From contig CAMGYJ010000006.1 of NCBI GenBank assembly GCA_946122785.1, forward strand, positions 42,614,066 through 42,678,065: a DNA stretch of 64,000 nucleotides, given 5' to 3'. Both the position numbers and the translations under genes were made by a program. Positions 45,898 through 56,917 of the stretch are shown in pieces. The notes under the pieces were generated by a model. The model saw nothing but the letters and a program-made list of their open reading frames with translations, did not search any database and was not told the DNA's origin. The DNA comes from Linum tenue. Taxonomy: Eukaryota > Streptophyta > Magnoliopsida > Malpighiales > Linaceae. The first letter of the stretch is position 1. Each line of letters starts with the position of its first letter.

Positions 45898-46689
45898 CCC
45901 AAAGTGGAACCAAAAGAGCCAAAGAAACGGTCAAGTCCACCCCCACACTGAAGAACAGGAAGCAGCCGAACCATGGTTTCATCCATAGTTCGGGGGTCAA
46001 AAACTCGATAAATCAAGCATAAACCGGGTGGGGGTGCACAATCACAATAAAGTAGGCAACTCAAGGTTCATAGTCATAGCAAAAACACCCACAAACGACA
46101 TCAATAAGGGCCCCAACCGGTGGCCACAACATGGCATGGAAAACAGGCATTTCATCGAACACCTTGTGTGCACTATTAAGTGAAGCATGAAATTGGCCAA
46201 ATTCTTGCACACAAGGGCTCAATCAAACAAACGGGACATTGCCCAACATAATTCAATCACATCCCATGCATTCCCCTCAATCAATTTCACACAAATCGCA
46301 TGATTCACAAAAGTTCTCTAACAAACACCCTACACACTCAATTCTCCAAAATTAACAAAGTTAGGGGCAAAATCAAACCTGGAGACTCAAGTAGAGGTGT
46401 AGGGGAAGATGAGGGGAAGGCGATGGAAGCGACGAAATGCCGAAAATCTGCCCGGAAATGCTCGTCGGAGCCTCGCCGGATTCTCGCCGGAAATCGCCTC
46501 CGGCGACAAAAATGTCGCCCAAACGCGCTCAAACTCGGGGGATAGGCCGCCTTGGGTGTGGAAAGAATGGGTTTTGTGTTGGTTTGGTGAAAAACGGACC
46601 CAAAGTGGCCGGAAAAATCAAAATAGGTATGTTTGGCGCGGTTTTCCGGCGAGGGGGAGAGGATTCCGGCGAGAAAAAGTGGGTTTCTG

Positions 46690-47150
46690 ACCCAAATGGC
46701 CGTGCACGGCCATTTATAGAGCCCGTGCTCGGCTGCACGGGCAGAGGCGCACGGCCGTGCACCTTGGCATTTTGCCCGTGCAGGCCGACACGGCCTGGCC
46801 GAGTGAGTTGCACGGCCGTGCACATAGCACATTTGGCCGTGCAACTTGGGACGAGGGCGCGCACGGCCTGGCCGAGGGAGTTGCACGGCCGTGCACATAG
46901 CACATTTGGCCGTGCAACTTGGTGAGAGAGCGCGCACGGCCTGGCCGAGGGAGTTGCACGGCCGTGCACATAGCACATTTGGCCGTGCAACTTGGTGCGA
47001 GAGCGCGCACGGCCTGGCCGAGGATGTGCACGGCCGTGCACAATGCACTTTTGGCCGTGCAACTTGGTGCGAGAGCGCGCACGGCCAGGCCAGCCAAGGC
47101 GCACGGCCGTGCAAGCTGATTTTCTGGCCGTGCACCTTGCTGGGGTCCCG
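46690..47150. repeat. Tandem array of 73-bp units with CGGCCG palindromes
   Basis: Units start CGGCCTGGCC at 46791, 46864, 46937 and 47010, and a fifth, changed one (CGGCCAGGCC) at 47082; spacings are 73, 73, 73 and 72. Most units carry one perfect palindrome of the GCACGGCCGTGC type and one half-site TTGGCCGTGCAA. Related single copies flank the array (46704-46790, 47098-47145). It lies between the pol stop and the second gene, hence in the transcript. Long open frames on both strands here (46338-47384) are products of the repeat. Confidence 0.92.
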
Positions 47151-47257
47151 AAATCAACCTGTTTTCAATCAAACACGACACGGAACTCCAGATCAACGTC
47201 TCAAGACTCAAAAACACACAAAATCAAAGGAAAAAGAGTAAGAAAATGCAAACCTCG

Positions 47258-47275
47258 GTGGGGTTGCCTCCCCAC
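47258..47275 (-). other. Conserved hairpin after the pol stop of B
   Basis: On the element strand GTGGGG-AGGCAA-CCCCAC, 43 bases after the pol stop, preceded by the CTAAAAGACGGTAAAGAAGC box. Identical to the hairpins of A and D. Confidence 0.68.
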
Positions 47276-47318
47276 AAGCGCTTCTTTACCGTCTTTTAGC
47301 TGGACGCCAGTAGAGGAA

Positions 47319-50300
47319 CTAAGGGTCCTCGAGCTTGATCAGCAGCTCTGCGCGCTCGACAGCACCTCCCAAGTACAACTTTAGGAGGTGGCCATTCACC
47401 TTGAATGGCTCGGTTTGAGCATTGCTGATCTCCACCGCACCATGCGGGAAAACTTGAGTCACCGTGAAAGGACCCGACCACCTAGAACGGAGCTTGCCCG
47501 GAAAGAGTTTCAGGCGTGCATTAAAGAGCAGAACACGATCACCTACCTGAAACTCCTTCGGGCCCCTCAACCTAGCGTCGTGAAGACGCTTGGTGCGCTC
47601 TTTGTAGAGCAGGGTGTTCTCGTAGGCGTGGTAACGCCACTCCTCCAACTCCAGCAGCTGCAACTTACGTTCTGTACCTGCAACACTCAAATCCATGTTT
47701 AGCAGCTTAATGGCCCAGAAGGCCTTGTGCTCTAGCTCTACTGGCAAATGGCACGCCTTCCCATAGACAAGCCTATAGGGAGAAGTGCCAATCGGGTTCT
47801 TATAGGCAGTCCTATACGCCCAGAGAGCATCATCGAGCTTGGTGGACCAATCCTTGCGGGACTGATCCACCGTCTTTTCAATTATGTGTTTTAACTCCCG
47901 GTTCGTCAGCTCGGCCTGCCCATTTGACTGGGGGTGATAGGCCACCGACACCTGATGCTTAACGCCATAGCGAGAGAGGAGTTTAGTGAATTGCCCCTGA
48001 AAATGGGTTCCTCTATCACTAATAATGGCGCGAGGTGTCCCGAACCGGGAGAACAGCTGCTTCAGAAATGAGCAGACCCGTCTTGCGTCATTGGTGGGCA
48101 TGGCTTGAGCTTCTGCCCACCTCGAGACGTAGTCCACTGCAACCAAAATGTACAGATTGCCAAAAGATGGAGGGAATGGGCCCATGAAATCGATACCCCA
48201 AACATCAAAAATTTCACAAATAACAGATATATGTTGGGGCATCTCATCCCGGGCAGAAATGTTACCTGACCTTTGGCAGCGGTCGCACTGGCGTGCGAAG
48301 GTGTCTGCATCCTTGAAGAGCGAGGGCCAATAGAAGCCCGACTGTAACACCTTCCGCGCCGTGCGGGTTCCTCCATGATGACCGCCAGTGGGTCCTTCGT
48401 GACAGTGAGACAGGATATCTCCCATCTCATGCTCCATGACACAGCGCCGGATCACGCCATCTGCTCCGATTCTGAAGAGGTAAGGATCCTCCCAGAAGTA
48501 GTGCTTCAGATCGGAGAAGAACTTGCGCTTCGCATGAGTAGCCATCCCCTTGGGTAACTGCTTGCCCACCAGATAATTGGCAAAGTCAGAATACCAAGGG
48601 GTAACGCTGTCCACCAGGGTCATCGCCAGCAATCGCTCACCCGGGAAGGAGTCGTCGATCTCTTCCTCGAAGTTGTCCACCGGAGGGGCTTCCAACCGTG
48701 AAAGATGATCAGCAGCAACATTCTCGGCTCCCTTCTTGTCCCGGATCTTGATATCGAACTCCTGCAGCAGCAAGATCCAGCGGATGAGCCTAGGCTTGGC
48801 ATCAGCCTTGCTCATCAGATAACGAATCGCCGAGTGGTCAGTGTAAACCACCACATGAGAGAGCACCAGATAGGGTCGGAACTTGTCAAATGCATACACC
48901 ACAGCGAGGAGCTCCTTCTCTGTGGTGGTGTAGTTCTCCTGTGCGTCGTTCAAGGTCTTCGACGCGTAGTAGATGGGCTGGAAGTGTTTCTCGCGTCTCT
49001 GACCCAGAACTGCTCCGACTGCATAATCACTCGCATCGCACATCAGCTCAAAAGGAAGAGACCAGTCAGGAGTCACCATGATAGGGGCATGGGTAAGCTT
49101 CTCCTTCAGAGTCTCAAATGCGGCTGTGCACTCTGGAGTGAACTGGAATGGCGCATCCTTCTCCAACAGCTTGGTCAACGGCAGGGCAATCTTCGAGAAG
49201 TCTTTGATGAAGCGCCGGTAAAAGCCTGCATGACCCAGAAAGCTGCGAATCCCCTTCACAGAAACGGGAGGAGGTAGCTGACTGATCGTCTCAATCTTCG
49301 CGCGATCTACCTCAATCCCCTTCTTGGAGATCTTGTGCCCAAGCACGATACCCTCACGAACCATGAAATGGCACTTCTCCCAGCTGAGTGCCAGATTCGT
49401 CTCCTCGCACCTCTTCAGAACGAGTTCCAGGTTATGGAGACAGTGAGTGAAGGAGTCTCCATATACCGAGAAATCATCCATGAAGACTTCCATGATCTCT
49501 CCAACCAGTCGGTCAAAGATAGCCAGCATGCATCTCTGGAAGGTCGCCGGTGCGTTACACAGCCCAAATGGAATCCTCCGGTAAGCAAAAGTGCCGAAGG
49601 GGCAAGTGAATGTGGTCTTCTCCTGATCCTCCGGTGCAATAGGAATCTGGAAGTACCCAGACATGCCATCCAGGAAGCAATAGAACTCATGGCCCGCCAA
49701 CCTCTCCAGCATCTGGTCAATGAAAGGTAGGGGAAAATGATCTTTCCTGGTGGCGTCGTTCAGGCGCCGGTAATCGATGCAGACTCTCCAGCCGGTCACG
49801 GTCCGCATCGGGATCAACTCCTTCTTCTCGTTCGGGACCACAGTCCTCCCGCCTTTCTTCGGGACCACCTGAGTGGGGCTGACCCACTTGCTATCAGATA
49901 TAGCAAAGATGATCCCTGCATCCATGAGCTTCACGATCTCTGCCCGGACCACTGCCTCCAAGTTAGGAGACAATCTTCTCTGCGGCTGCCTGACTGGCTT
50001 AACCTCATCCTCCATCAAGATTCTGTGAGAGCAGAAGGATGGGCTAATGCCTCTGATGTCAGTGATCTTCCATGCCATGGCCCGGGCGTACTTCTGCAAC
50101 AGAGCCACCAGCCTGCTCTTCTGCTCGGGGGTCAGATCCGAGCTAATAATAACCGGGAGCTTATTCCCCTCCCGGAGAAATGCATACTCCAGATGAGATG
50201 GGAGGGGTTTAAGCTCCAACTCTGGTGGCTCCTCCAATGATGTAGCGAGCCGGGGCGAGATGGGAATCGGCTTAAATGGCATCTCTCGCCCCTCGCTCGC

Positions 50301-52856
50301 AGCCTCGTCCAGCTCCGCCAGCTGCTCCGCCAGCTGCCCATCCTGTGATGCCTGTTCCCCTAGCAAAAGACAACGCTCAAGGAAATCATCAGTACCCGCA
50401 CTCGTGATGGCGAGTGCGGTCTCAAAATCAGCAACAACATCACAGTAATCAAGATCATCATGGAGCTGGGGGTGTTTCATATTATCAGAAACAGAGAAAG
50501 TGATTTGTTCACCCCCAGCTCTCAAAATCAGCTTTCCATCATTTACATCAATCAGTGCCTTGGCGGTGGCGAGAAAAGGTCTACCCAGTATCAATGGCAC
50601 ATCAACATCCTCATTTATATCCAGAATCACAAAATCAACAGGATATGAAAATGGCCCTACTGCGACTATCAAGTCCTCTGCTATACCCCTAGGATGCACA
50701 ATAGATCTATCAGCGAGCTGGATGCTCATCCTAGTATTACTGGGTTCACCTAGGCCTAGCTTCTTAAACAATGAATAAGGCATGACATTAATGCTAGCGC
50801 CTAAATCCGCCAAGGACTTCCCTACATGCAAACTACCAATCATGCAAGGGATAGTGAAACTCCCTGGGTCTTTTCGCTTCTCTGGTAGTTTGTTCTGCAG
50901 GATGGCAGAACACTCCTCGTTCAGCATCACCGTAGACAGCTCCCCAAGCTTCCTCTTATTGGTGAGGAGATCCTTCATGAACTTGGCATACTTGGGCATC
51001 TTCGATAATGCCTCCACGAAGGGCATGCTAATATTCACCTGCTTCAGCATTGCCATGAATTTGGCAAACTCAGTCTCCAGTCGGTCTCTGTGCAACCGAG
51101 TAGGAAAGGGAAGCTGGGGCACATACTCCTTCACCACTGGTTGCGGTGTAGGAGCAGGCACCTCAACCTCCTTCTCCATTTCTTCCTGATTAGCTGGAAG
51201 TGCTGAAGCAGGGGTCTCTTTCTCCTCTGCTCGAACAGGTGGATCTTCAGTCACCTTGCCACTCCTGGTTGTGATGGCACTGCAGTTTTCATCCTGGTTC
51301 TGCGGGTGAGGAATAGTCTGACCAGGCAAGGTACCTGGAGTCCTCCGAGCAACAGCCTGTGCAACACCACCAAGCTGGGTCTGTATGTCTCGCAGCACAG
51401 CCTGCGTGTTTCTCTGACCAGCTTCTAGCTCCAAGAACTTGCCAGAAGCCTTCTCCATGAACTGCTCCATGTTACTGAATTTACTTGCACTGGAGGTGGC
51501 CAGAGAACCCACCAGATCTCTCAGTTCCGCCATCGGGTCAACCTGTGCTGGGGCTGCCCCTGCCTGTGGAAATGGTCGTGCCTGCGACTGAGGTGGAACT
51601 GGCCCCTGTCTGGGCTGGTAGAGTGGCTGCTGTTGCTGCTGAAATTGCCCCTGTCTGGGCTGGAATGGAGGCCTCTGGAAGCCGGGAGGTCCCTGGGGAG
51701 CTGGTGGTCTGGGATTTGGCCCAGCCCAAGAAAAATTAGGATGCTGGCGCCACCCCTCATTATAGGTGTTGCTGTAAGGGTCAAAGCGCCTGGCATTCCC
51801 GATGAAATCCACCTGCTCCTGAGGAGTGGACGACTCCCTCATAGCCTGACAGTCCTCCACGGTGTGATGAGAGCTCTCACACCACTGGCAGTGCATCGCC
51901 TGCGGCTGTCCGGTACCTGCAATCAAACCAGAACGATCGATAGCTGAAACCAGCTTCGATACCACCTGCACCAGATCAGATGACTGGGTGCCCACAGCAT
52001 GCACACCCCTTCCAGGTGCTCGTCTCGATCTCCTGGCAGTGCCCCAGTCATAACCATTCTCCGCCATCTCCTCAAAGAGTTGATTCAGCTGTGGCGGGGT
52101 TTTGGTCAGCATGTTCCCGCCACAAACCGAATCGATCAGCTGCTTGTCCTCCGGGAAGAGGGCGTGATAGAAAGTGCCCACCTTAAACGCATCATTGAAA
52201 CCATGGTTGGGACACCTGAGAAAGAGGCTGGTGTACCTCTCCCAAGCATCCCTAATGGTCTCATCCTCATCCTGAGAAAAGTGTGTAATCTGCTTCTGGA
52301 GATCAGCTGTCTTGGATGGAGGATGGTAGCGGGTGAGGAATTTGTCCGCCAGGTTGGCGAACGTGGTGATGGAGCCCGGAGGGCGAGTGTCTAGCCACTC
52401 CTTGGCTTGCCCCTCAAGAGTGAAAGGGAAGTACCGCAGCTGGATGGCATCTGCTGGGACCCCGTTGATCTTGATTCCATCGATGAGCTCGTGGAATCGC
52501 CTGAGATGTGATCGAGGGCACTCTCCCTCCTTACCACGGAACACTACTGAACCGCGCAGCATGGTGATCACGGAGGTGCTCACCTCAAAGTTGTTGGCTG
52601 GGACCTGAGGGTGTTGAATAGGTGACCTCATGTCCGCAGCCCTAGCGGTCCAGTAGGATCCCATGGTCTGCTCCCCGGGGATCACATTGTTGTTCTGCGG
52701 ATCACCCATCTCGCCTTCTTCTTCTTCTCCGATCTGTAGCTGTGACAGCGCCTTCTCCGCAGCCAGTCGCGCCTTTAGAACCCGCTTGGAGTTCCTGCAG
52801 GTTCGTTCAAGCTCCTGGTCAAGTGGTAGTAAATCTCCCGACTGGCTACGGGTCAT
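47319..52856 (-). CDS. gag-pol: gag-pol polyprotein of element B, intact (1845 residues)
   Basis: Encodes the capsid and all enzymes of an Athila-lineage Ty3/gypsy element in one frame, without a gag/pol frameshift. In order: Gag with a capsid-like core (about 90-275); a Gln/Pro-rich stretch; zinc knuckle [14 protein letters not shown] at 323-336; aspartic protease with Asp684 in [12 protein letters not shown] with FMDDF (Met1126, Asp1127, Asp1128); RNase H (Asp near 1274, Asp near 1340); integrase with an HHCC finger ([16 protein letters not shown]), Asp1556, Asp1614 and Glu1649; a GPY/F-like tail ([14 protein letters not shown]). No chromodomain. The start lies about 120 bases after the primer site, exactly as in A. 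All catalytic residues are present. Proteolytic processing by its own protease is expected from the family. Confidence 0.96.
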   Translation of the reverse strand: MTRSQSGDLLPLDQELERTCRNSKRVLKARLAAEKALSQLQIGEEEEGEMGDPQNNNVIPGEQTMGSYWTARAADMRSPIQHPQVPANNFEVSTSVITMLRGSVVFRGKEGECPRSHLRRFHELIDGIKINGVPADAIQLRYFPFTLEGQAKEWLDTRPPGSITTFANLADKFLTRYHPPSKTADLQKQITHFSQDEDETIRDAWERYTSLFLRCPNHGFNDAFKVGTFYHALFPEDKQLIDSVCGGNMLTKTPPQLNQLFEEMAENGYDWGTARRSRRAPGRGVHAVGTQSSDLVQVVSKLVSAIDRSGLIAGTGQPQAMHCQWCESSHHTVEDCQAMRESSTPQEQVDFIGNARRFDPYSNTYNEGWRQHPNFSWAGPNPRPPAPQGPPGFQRPPFQPRQGQFQQQQQPLYQPRQGPVPPQSQARPFPQAGAAPAQVDPMAELRDLVGSLATSSASKFSNMEQFMEKASGKFLELEAGQRNTQAVLRDIQTQLGGVAQAVARRTPGTLPGQTIPHPQNQDENCSAITTRSGKVTEDPPVRAEEKETPASALPANQEEMEKEVEVPAPTPQPVVKEYVPQLPFPTRLHRDRLETEFAKFMAMLKQVNISMPFVEALSKMPKYAKFMKDLLTNKRKLGELSTVMLNEECSAILQNKLPEKRKDPGSFTIPCMIGSLHVGKSLADLGASINVMPYSLFKKLGLGEPSNTRMSIQLADRSIVHPRGIAEDLIVAVGPFSYPVDFVILDINEDVDVPLILGRPFLATAKALIDVNDGKLILRAGGEQITFSVSDNMKHPQLHDDLDYCDVVADFETALAITSAGTDDFLERCLLLGEQASQDGQLAEQLAELDEAASEGREMPFKPIPISPRLATSLEEPPELELKPLPSHLEYAFLREGNKLPVIISSDLTPEQKSRLVALLQKYARAMAWKITDIRGISPSFCSHRILMEDEVKPVRQPQRRLSPNLEAVVRAEIVKLMDAGIIFAISDSKWVSPTQVVPKKGGRTVVPNEKKELIPMRTVTGWRVCIDYRRLNDATRKDHFPLPFIDQMLERLAGHEFYCFLDGMSGYFQIPIAPEDQEKTTFTCPFGTFAYRRIPFGLCNAPATFQRCMLAIFDRLVGEIMEVFMDDFSVYGDSFTHCLHNLELVLKRCEETNLALSWEKCHFMVREGIVLGHKISKKGIEVDRAKIETISQLPPPVSVKGIRSFLGHAGFYRRFIKDFSKIALPLTKLLEKDAPFQFTPECTAAFETLKEKLTHAPIMVTPDWSLPFELMCDASDYAVGAVLGQRREKHFQPIYYASKTLNDAQENYTTTEKELLAVVYAFDKFRPYLVLSHVVVYTDHSAIRYLMSKADAKPRLIRWILLLQEFDIKIRDKKGAENVAADHLSRLEAPPVDNFEEEIDDSFPGERLLAMTLVDSVTPWYSDFANYLVGKQLPKGMATHAKRKFFSDLKHYFWEDPYLFRIGADGVIRRCVMEHEMGDILSHCHEGPTGGHHGGTRTARKVLQSGFYWPSLFKDADTFARQCDRCQRSGNISARDEMPQHISVICEIFDVWGIDFMGPFPPSFGNLYILVAVDYVSRWAEAQAMPTNDARRVCSFLKQLFSRFGTPRAIISDRGTHFQGQFTKLLSRYGVKHQVSVAYHPQSNGQAELTNRELKHIIEKTVDQSRKDWSTKLDDALWAYRTAYKNPIGTSPYRLVYGKACHLPVELEHKAFWAIKLLNMDLSVAGTERKLQLLELEEWRYHAYENTLLYKERTKRLHDARLRGPKEFQVGDRVLLFNARLKLFPGKLRSRWSGPFTVTQVFPHGAVEISNAQTEPFKVNGHLLKLYLGGAVERAELLIKLEDP

Positions 52857-52976
52857 GCACTACCTGCACACAATCAGTAGAAGCAACCCGTGAAGGCACA
52901 CAGGTGGAAGAGATAAAATGCAGTAAATAAAAGCTAGAGTAACAAATTATCACGTTTCCCCAATAACCTAGAGGGG

Positions 52977-52994
52977 TCCCCGGCAACGGCGCCA
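52977..52994 (-). other. tRNA-Asp primer-binding site of element B
   Basis: The plus strand TCCCCGGCAACGGCGCCA is the 3' end of tRNA-Asp(GUC) with CCA, so the element strand is its exact complement, six bases inside the LTR. Confidence 0.93.
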
Positions 52995-53000
52995 AAAACT

Positions 53001-54342
53001 TGACACGCCAAAACACAACACCAAACTGCGACCAAGTGTAATCGCAGTCCGGGAATGCAGTAACAGGCAAGTTATATTATCAACCCGGGGTCTAGATCTA
53101 CTGCTTACTCCGTGATACTCTATTATCTAGCAAACTAGTTCGAGTGATTGTTGTTTAACGCAAAAGCAGTAAGAAAGCAGGAAAAGGTTCGGTTTTCAAA
53201 AGCAGTTAAGAGTCACTCGGGATTGAGTCCCCCTAGCCCCTTAGTTAGGTTCAATTGCAATTCCCTGGGTTGATTTACTGTTGATTAGACTGCGGAAGAT
53301 CCGACAGTAGCTTGGAATCTCTTAAGCTGACCAAGCCCTCTCAGTATAACTACCCGGCAGACGACTAGTCTTCACCAGGATAGAAAGCTGAGGCTATGAA
53401 CACAGAACTCCACTACTGGCGTCAAGAACACCAGTACAAAGCAGTAAATTGGCTAACTCTCGTATAGCCAATCTCCTACTATCGAATGAAGAAGCTCTAA
53501 CAACCTAATCAGATCCTATCTATCTCAGGTTGAAGCAGAAATTGAGACAAGCTGATCAGACTCAAATCAATTCATGAAACATGCGTCATTCGATTAAAAT
53601 CAAACAATAATATCATCCCAAGTCATTACAATCAAATCCCTAACACAAGGAACTAGGGTTCTTCATACCCAAGAGAGAGAAGGGTTCTACTCCATAGAGA
53701 GAGAAGAGAAAACAAGAATCGGATTAGTCATACTCATAACGATGAGGATAATCTGCTCCGGGACGATGATGTTCACTCCTATGACGATCTCCAGGCTCGA
53801 TTTGATGAAATCCAGCTCCAAGACGGCTTCTAGAATGAGTTCTTCGCACTTTCTCTCTCTAGGGCTCTGTTTTTGCTCTCAAAAAACGATTCTTTCACTT
53901 TTGGCTCGGATTAGGCACTAAAACCGGATTTCCCCAGGTGCACGGGCAGGTGCACGGCCGTGCACCACCCCATTCTGGCCGTGCAACATCAAACGCACCG
54001 TTTTATTTATTAAGCTTAGCCTTCTTGCACGGCCAGGCGCACGGCCGTGCAAGCCTGGAATGTGCCCGTGCAAGCTCTCGTCGTGAGGCGCACGGCCAAA
54101 TGGCACTAGTGCACGGCCGTGCAGCCCCCCTGGTCTGGCCGTGCACTCCTCCAAAAGCTCGCCCTTCGTCCGTTCTTCATCCAATCGACCCCAGACTCGC
54201 TCCTAAGCCTTCATTCACGTACTAGGACCTGAAATAACACAACCAAGCACAACCTAGCGTGAAATCGGCCTAAAACACGAGAATCAACACCTCAAACGGT
54301 GTTAGTATGAGGGTAAAAACATGTGTAAATGACGGTCTATCA
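53001..54342 (-). repeat. 5' LTR of element B
   Basis: 1342 bp, same ends as the 3' LTR (TGACACGC / GTCTATCA on the plus strand). About three substitutions separate the two copies. Confidence 0.95.
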
Positions 54343-54347
54343 GCCAC
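54343..54347. other. Target duplication of element B, right copy
   Basis: GCCAC, identical to 41311-41315. Confidence 0.92.
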
Positions 54348-56906
54348 GCTACCTTGGCCAACAAAGCTTGATTGAAGCTCTCAAACTCACAAAAACCCAA
54401 ACCTCATTAATGCTTACTCTGACATAACGTCTTCCAAGCAATCCAATGAATTCTCCTTTGAACATATGTGCCCCCCACCAGAATCGAGCAATATGAGCAT
54501 CAGTCTTCTTAAAAGCTGCAGCGGCAACCAAAAACAGGTGTGAAATAAATTGGGAGAGCAGTTGCAACCGATTTAAGAAAAGTCTCTTTAGTGGTAGTAG
54601 ATAACGATCGATGTTTCCAGCCTGCAAAGCATTCGTCATTTTCTCTTCGAAAAACTTATAAGTATCCACCTTTGAATGCGCTACCAAAGACCGCAAACCC
54701 AAGTACCTGTAAAGTAAACCAACCGAACCTATCCCAAGTAACTCACCCAAATCTACCTGATCATCATGAGAAAGATTTTGACTGAAGAACAAAGCCGATT
54801 TATGCAAATTAACCTTTTGCCCACTAATATCCTCAAAATGGTTTAACACTCATAGAAGAGCTTCACAATCTCGCCAAGAAGCGCGTAGGAACAAATAAGA
54901 ATCATCCGCAAATAAAAATGTTAAACCGGAGGAAACCGAGGACCCATCCAGAGTGGATGAAGCTCCTGGGAGCTAATAGCATGATGCAACATTACAGTTA
55001 AATCTTTAGTACATAGATAAAAGAGTAAAGCAGACAAAGGGTCTCCTTGCCTCAACCCACGTGTATCATGAAAATAATCTGAAGGAGCCCCATTAACCAA
55101 GACTGAAAAAGAAGTCGTAGTGCCACATTATTCTATCCAATTAATCCAAATAGGGGAAGCCCTATCTTACGAATCAAGGCAAAAAGAAAGGGCCACTCAC
55201 ACGATCATAAGTTTTTTGCATATCAAGTTTAACAACCATGAATTTCTCGCGACCTTGGCGTTTATTCTTGATAAAATGCATCAACTCATGAGCGGCTAAA
55301 ATATTATCAACAATTTATCGTTCTTGGACAAAACCATTATGTTCAGGAGATACCAAAGAGGGCAGTAGTGGAGCTAACATGGAGGCAATAATTTTGGCGA
55401 TAACCTTGTAGAGAAATTGACACAAGCTAATTGGGTGCAACTGAGAGACACGTTCAACAACATCCACCTTCAGAATCAAAGTTAGCCATGTATGATTAGA
55501 ATTCTAGAGAAGCTTACCGCACTAAAAGAAAGAGAACATTGCCTTCACCACACTGTCACCGACAATATGCCAGAAGGATTTGAAAAAATATCCTGTAAAA
55601 CTGTTTGATCTCGGTGTCTTCATATAAGCCATCTGAAAGACCTTCCAAATTTCATCAGGAGTTACCTCAGAAACCAATGCCCTGTTCATGTCTGCAGTAA
55701 CCCAATTAGGTAGGTGTAGTCTGTCAACGAAATTGTCAATGCGAGCCGCATAGCCCAGAGCCTCACCTTCAGAAGTGAGCAAATGGGAATAGAAATATGC
55801 GACTACTCGTTGCTTGTCCTCTTCCTGAGTAACCGAATGACCAGCAGGATCAAACAGACCCTTAATCATATTCCTACGTCGACAAAGTCTAGTTACCATA
55901 TGAAAACACCAAGAATTCTTGTCCTCGACCTGAAGCCAATTGACCTGAGACTTTTGTTTCCAATATAATTCTTCAGCAGCCCAAGCCGAAGCAAGCTCAG
56001 ACTTTGCCCTAGTAAGCTGATTAATATGCTTAGCCGAATTGAAAATTCCTAATTTCGCCCATTGGAAAAGCCGATGGCGAGCCATCTTAGTCCACGTCCA
56101 CAATTGGTAACTCGGAGAACCACACACAGGCTCCTGCAATGTCTCCGCAACAATATGTTCTGCCTCCTGATTTGTTCTCCATCTCGCATCAAACATAAAG
56201 AACCTCTTATGTGGCACTCTATCCATCGACCAGTTGTACTTACTTACTCTATGGTCAGAGCCTTGATATGTTAGATGATGGACATTACTATTTGGCCAAG
56301 CCACCAACCAATCCGAACAGAAAATAAACCTATCTAGACGTATTTGGATGAAAGTTGTAGATCGAGAATGTATATTGGACCAAGTGAATCCAGGACCTGA
56401 GAAATCAATATCGACAAGCCCCAAATCATCAACAAAAGTTCGACAAGGTTGTGTTCATCAAAGATCAAAATCCCTACCACCCTTTTTTTCATAAGCATGT
56501 AAAATATCATTGAAATCTCTCACTATCATAAATGGTACTGCTAACAGAAGGCATTAATTGGAAAATAAGCAAATTGACCATGCCTAATAGCATCATCACA
56601 ACTTAAATAGTCAAACACCAGGACATAAGAAATACCATTCATTCGAATTTGCAAAGAAATAAAGTAATAGTCTGAACACAAAAATATCCGAACCCCAAGA
56701 AGCTACTAAGCCATCAGAGGTACCTACTGGATCCACAACCTTACAATCAACAAAATCCAAAAACGAAAAACATCATCTACATAGCTACAATTCTTATGAG
56801 TGCCACACACTAATATTAAAGATGGACTATGAACACGAACAAGTCCTTCAAGCAATTGAATAGTCAAGACAGGACCCAAACCTCGACAATTCCAAGCCAT
56901 GATCAT
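54343..56906 (-). pseudogene. LINE ORF2, 5' part: endonuclease and reverse transcriptase
   Basis: Starts MIMAWNCRGLGPV, the usual N-terminus of the APE-type endonuclease of plant L1 elements (56906). The endonuclease end is visible as GPGFTWSNIHS and YQGSDHRVS (56424-56200). RT follows in shifting frames: a GFVQER / ILAAHELMHF / KLDMQKTYDRV segment (55330-55190), GLRQGDPLSALLF (about 55070) and the catalytic FADD box (about 54900), then SGQKVNLHKSALFFS (54849). Frames are broken several times, so the copy is dead. It is interrupted at 54343 by element B and resumes at 41315. RNase H and the zinc-binding domain are in that other part. Confidence 0.85.
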
Positions 56907-56917
56907 TATTTGTCACC

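Larger units (their letters stand above)
41316..54342 (-). mobile_element. Element B: complete, young Athila-type LTR retrotransposon with a second gene
   Basis: 13,027 bp on the minus strand, inserted into a LINE with a perfect 5-bp target duplication (GCCAC). LTRs of 1342 bp (5') and 1354 bp (3') differ by about three substitutions and one 12-bp indel; 0.22 percent divergence gives roughly 0.1 million years at 1.3e-8 per site per year. In order it carries the primer site, an intact gag-pol, a hairpin, a 73-bp tandem array, an intact second gene, the 3' non-coding region and a polypurine tract. All parts needed for autonomous transposition appear present. Confidence 0.95.

Noticed and set aside
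44324..45951. Plus-strand frames of up to 250 codons opposite the second gene of B
   Set aside because: Shadows of the minus-strand coding sequence; no independent features.
46791..47150. A CRISPR array
   Set aside because: Plant nuclear DNA; the spacers between palindromes are themselves repeated, so this is a tandem repeat.
46338..47384. Several long overlapping frames on both strands (up to 265 codons)
   Set aside because: They read through the GC-rich 73-bp tandem array, repeat the same residues in each unit and have no domain.
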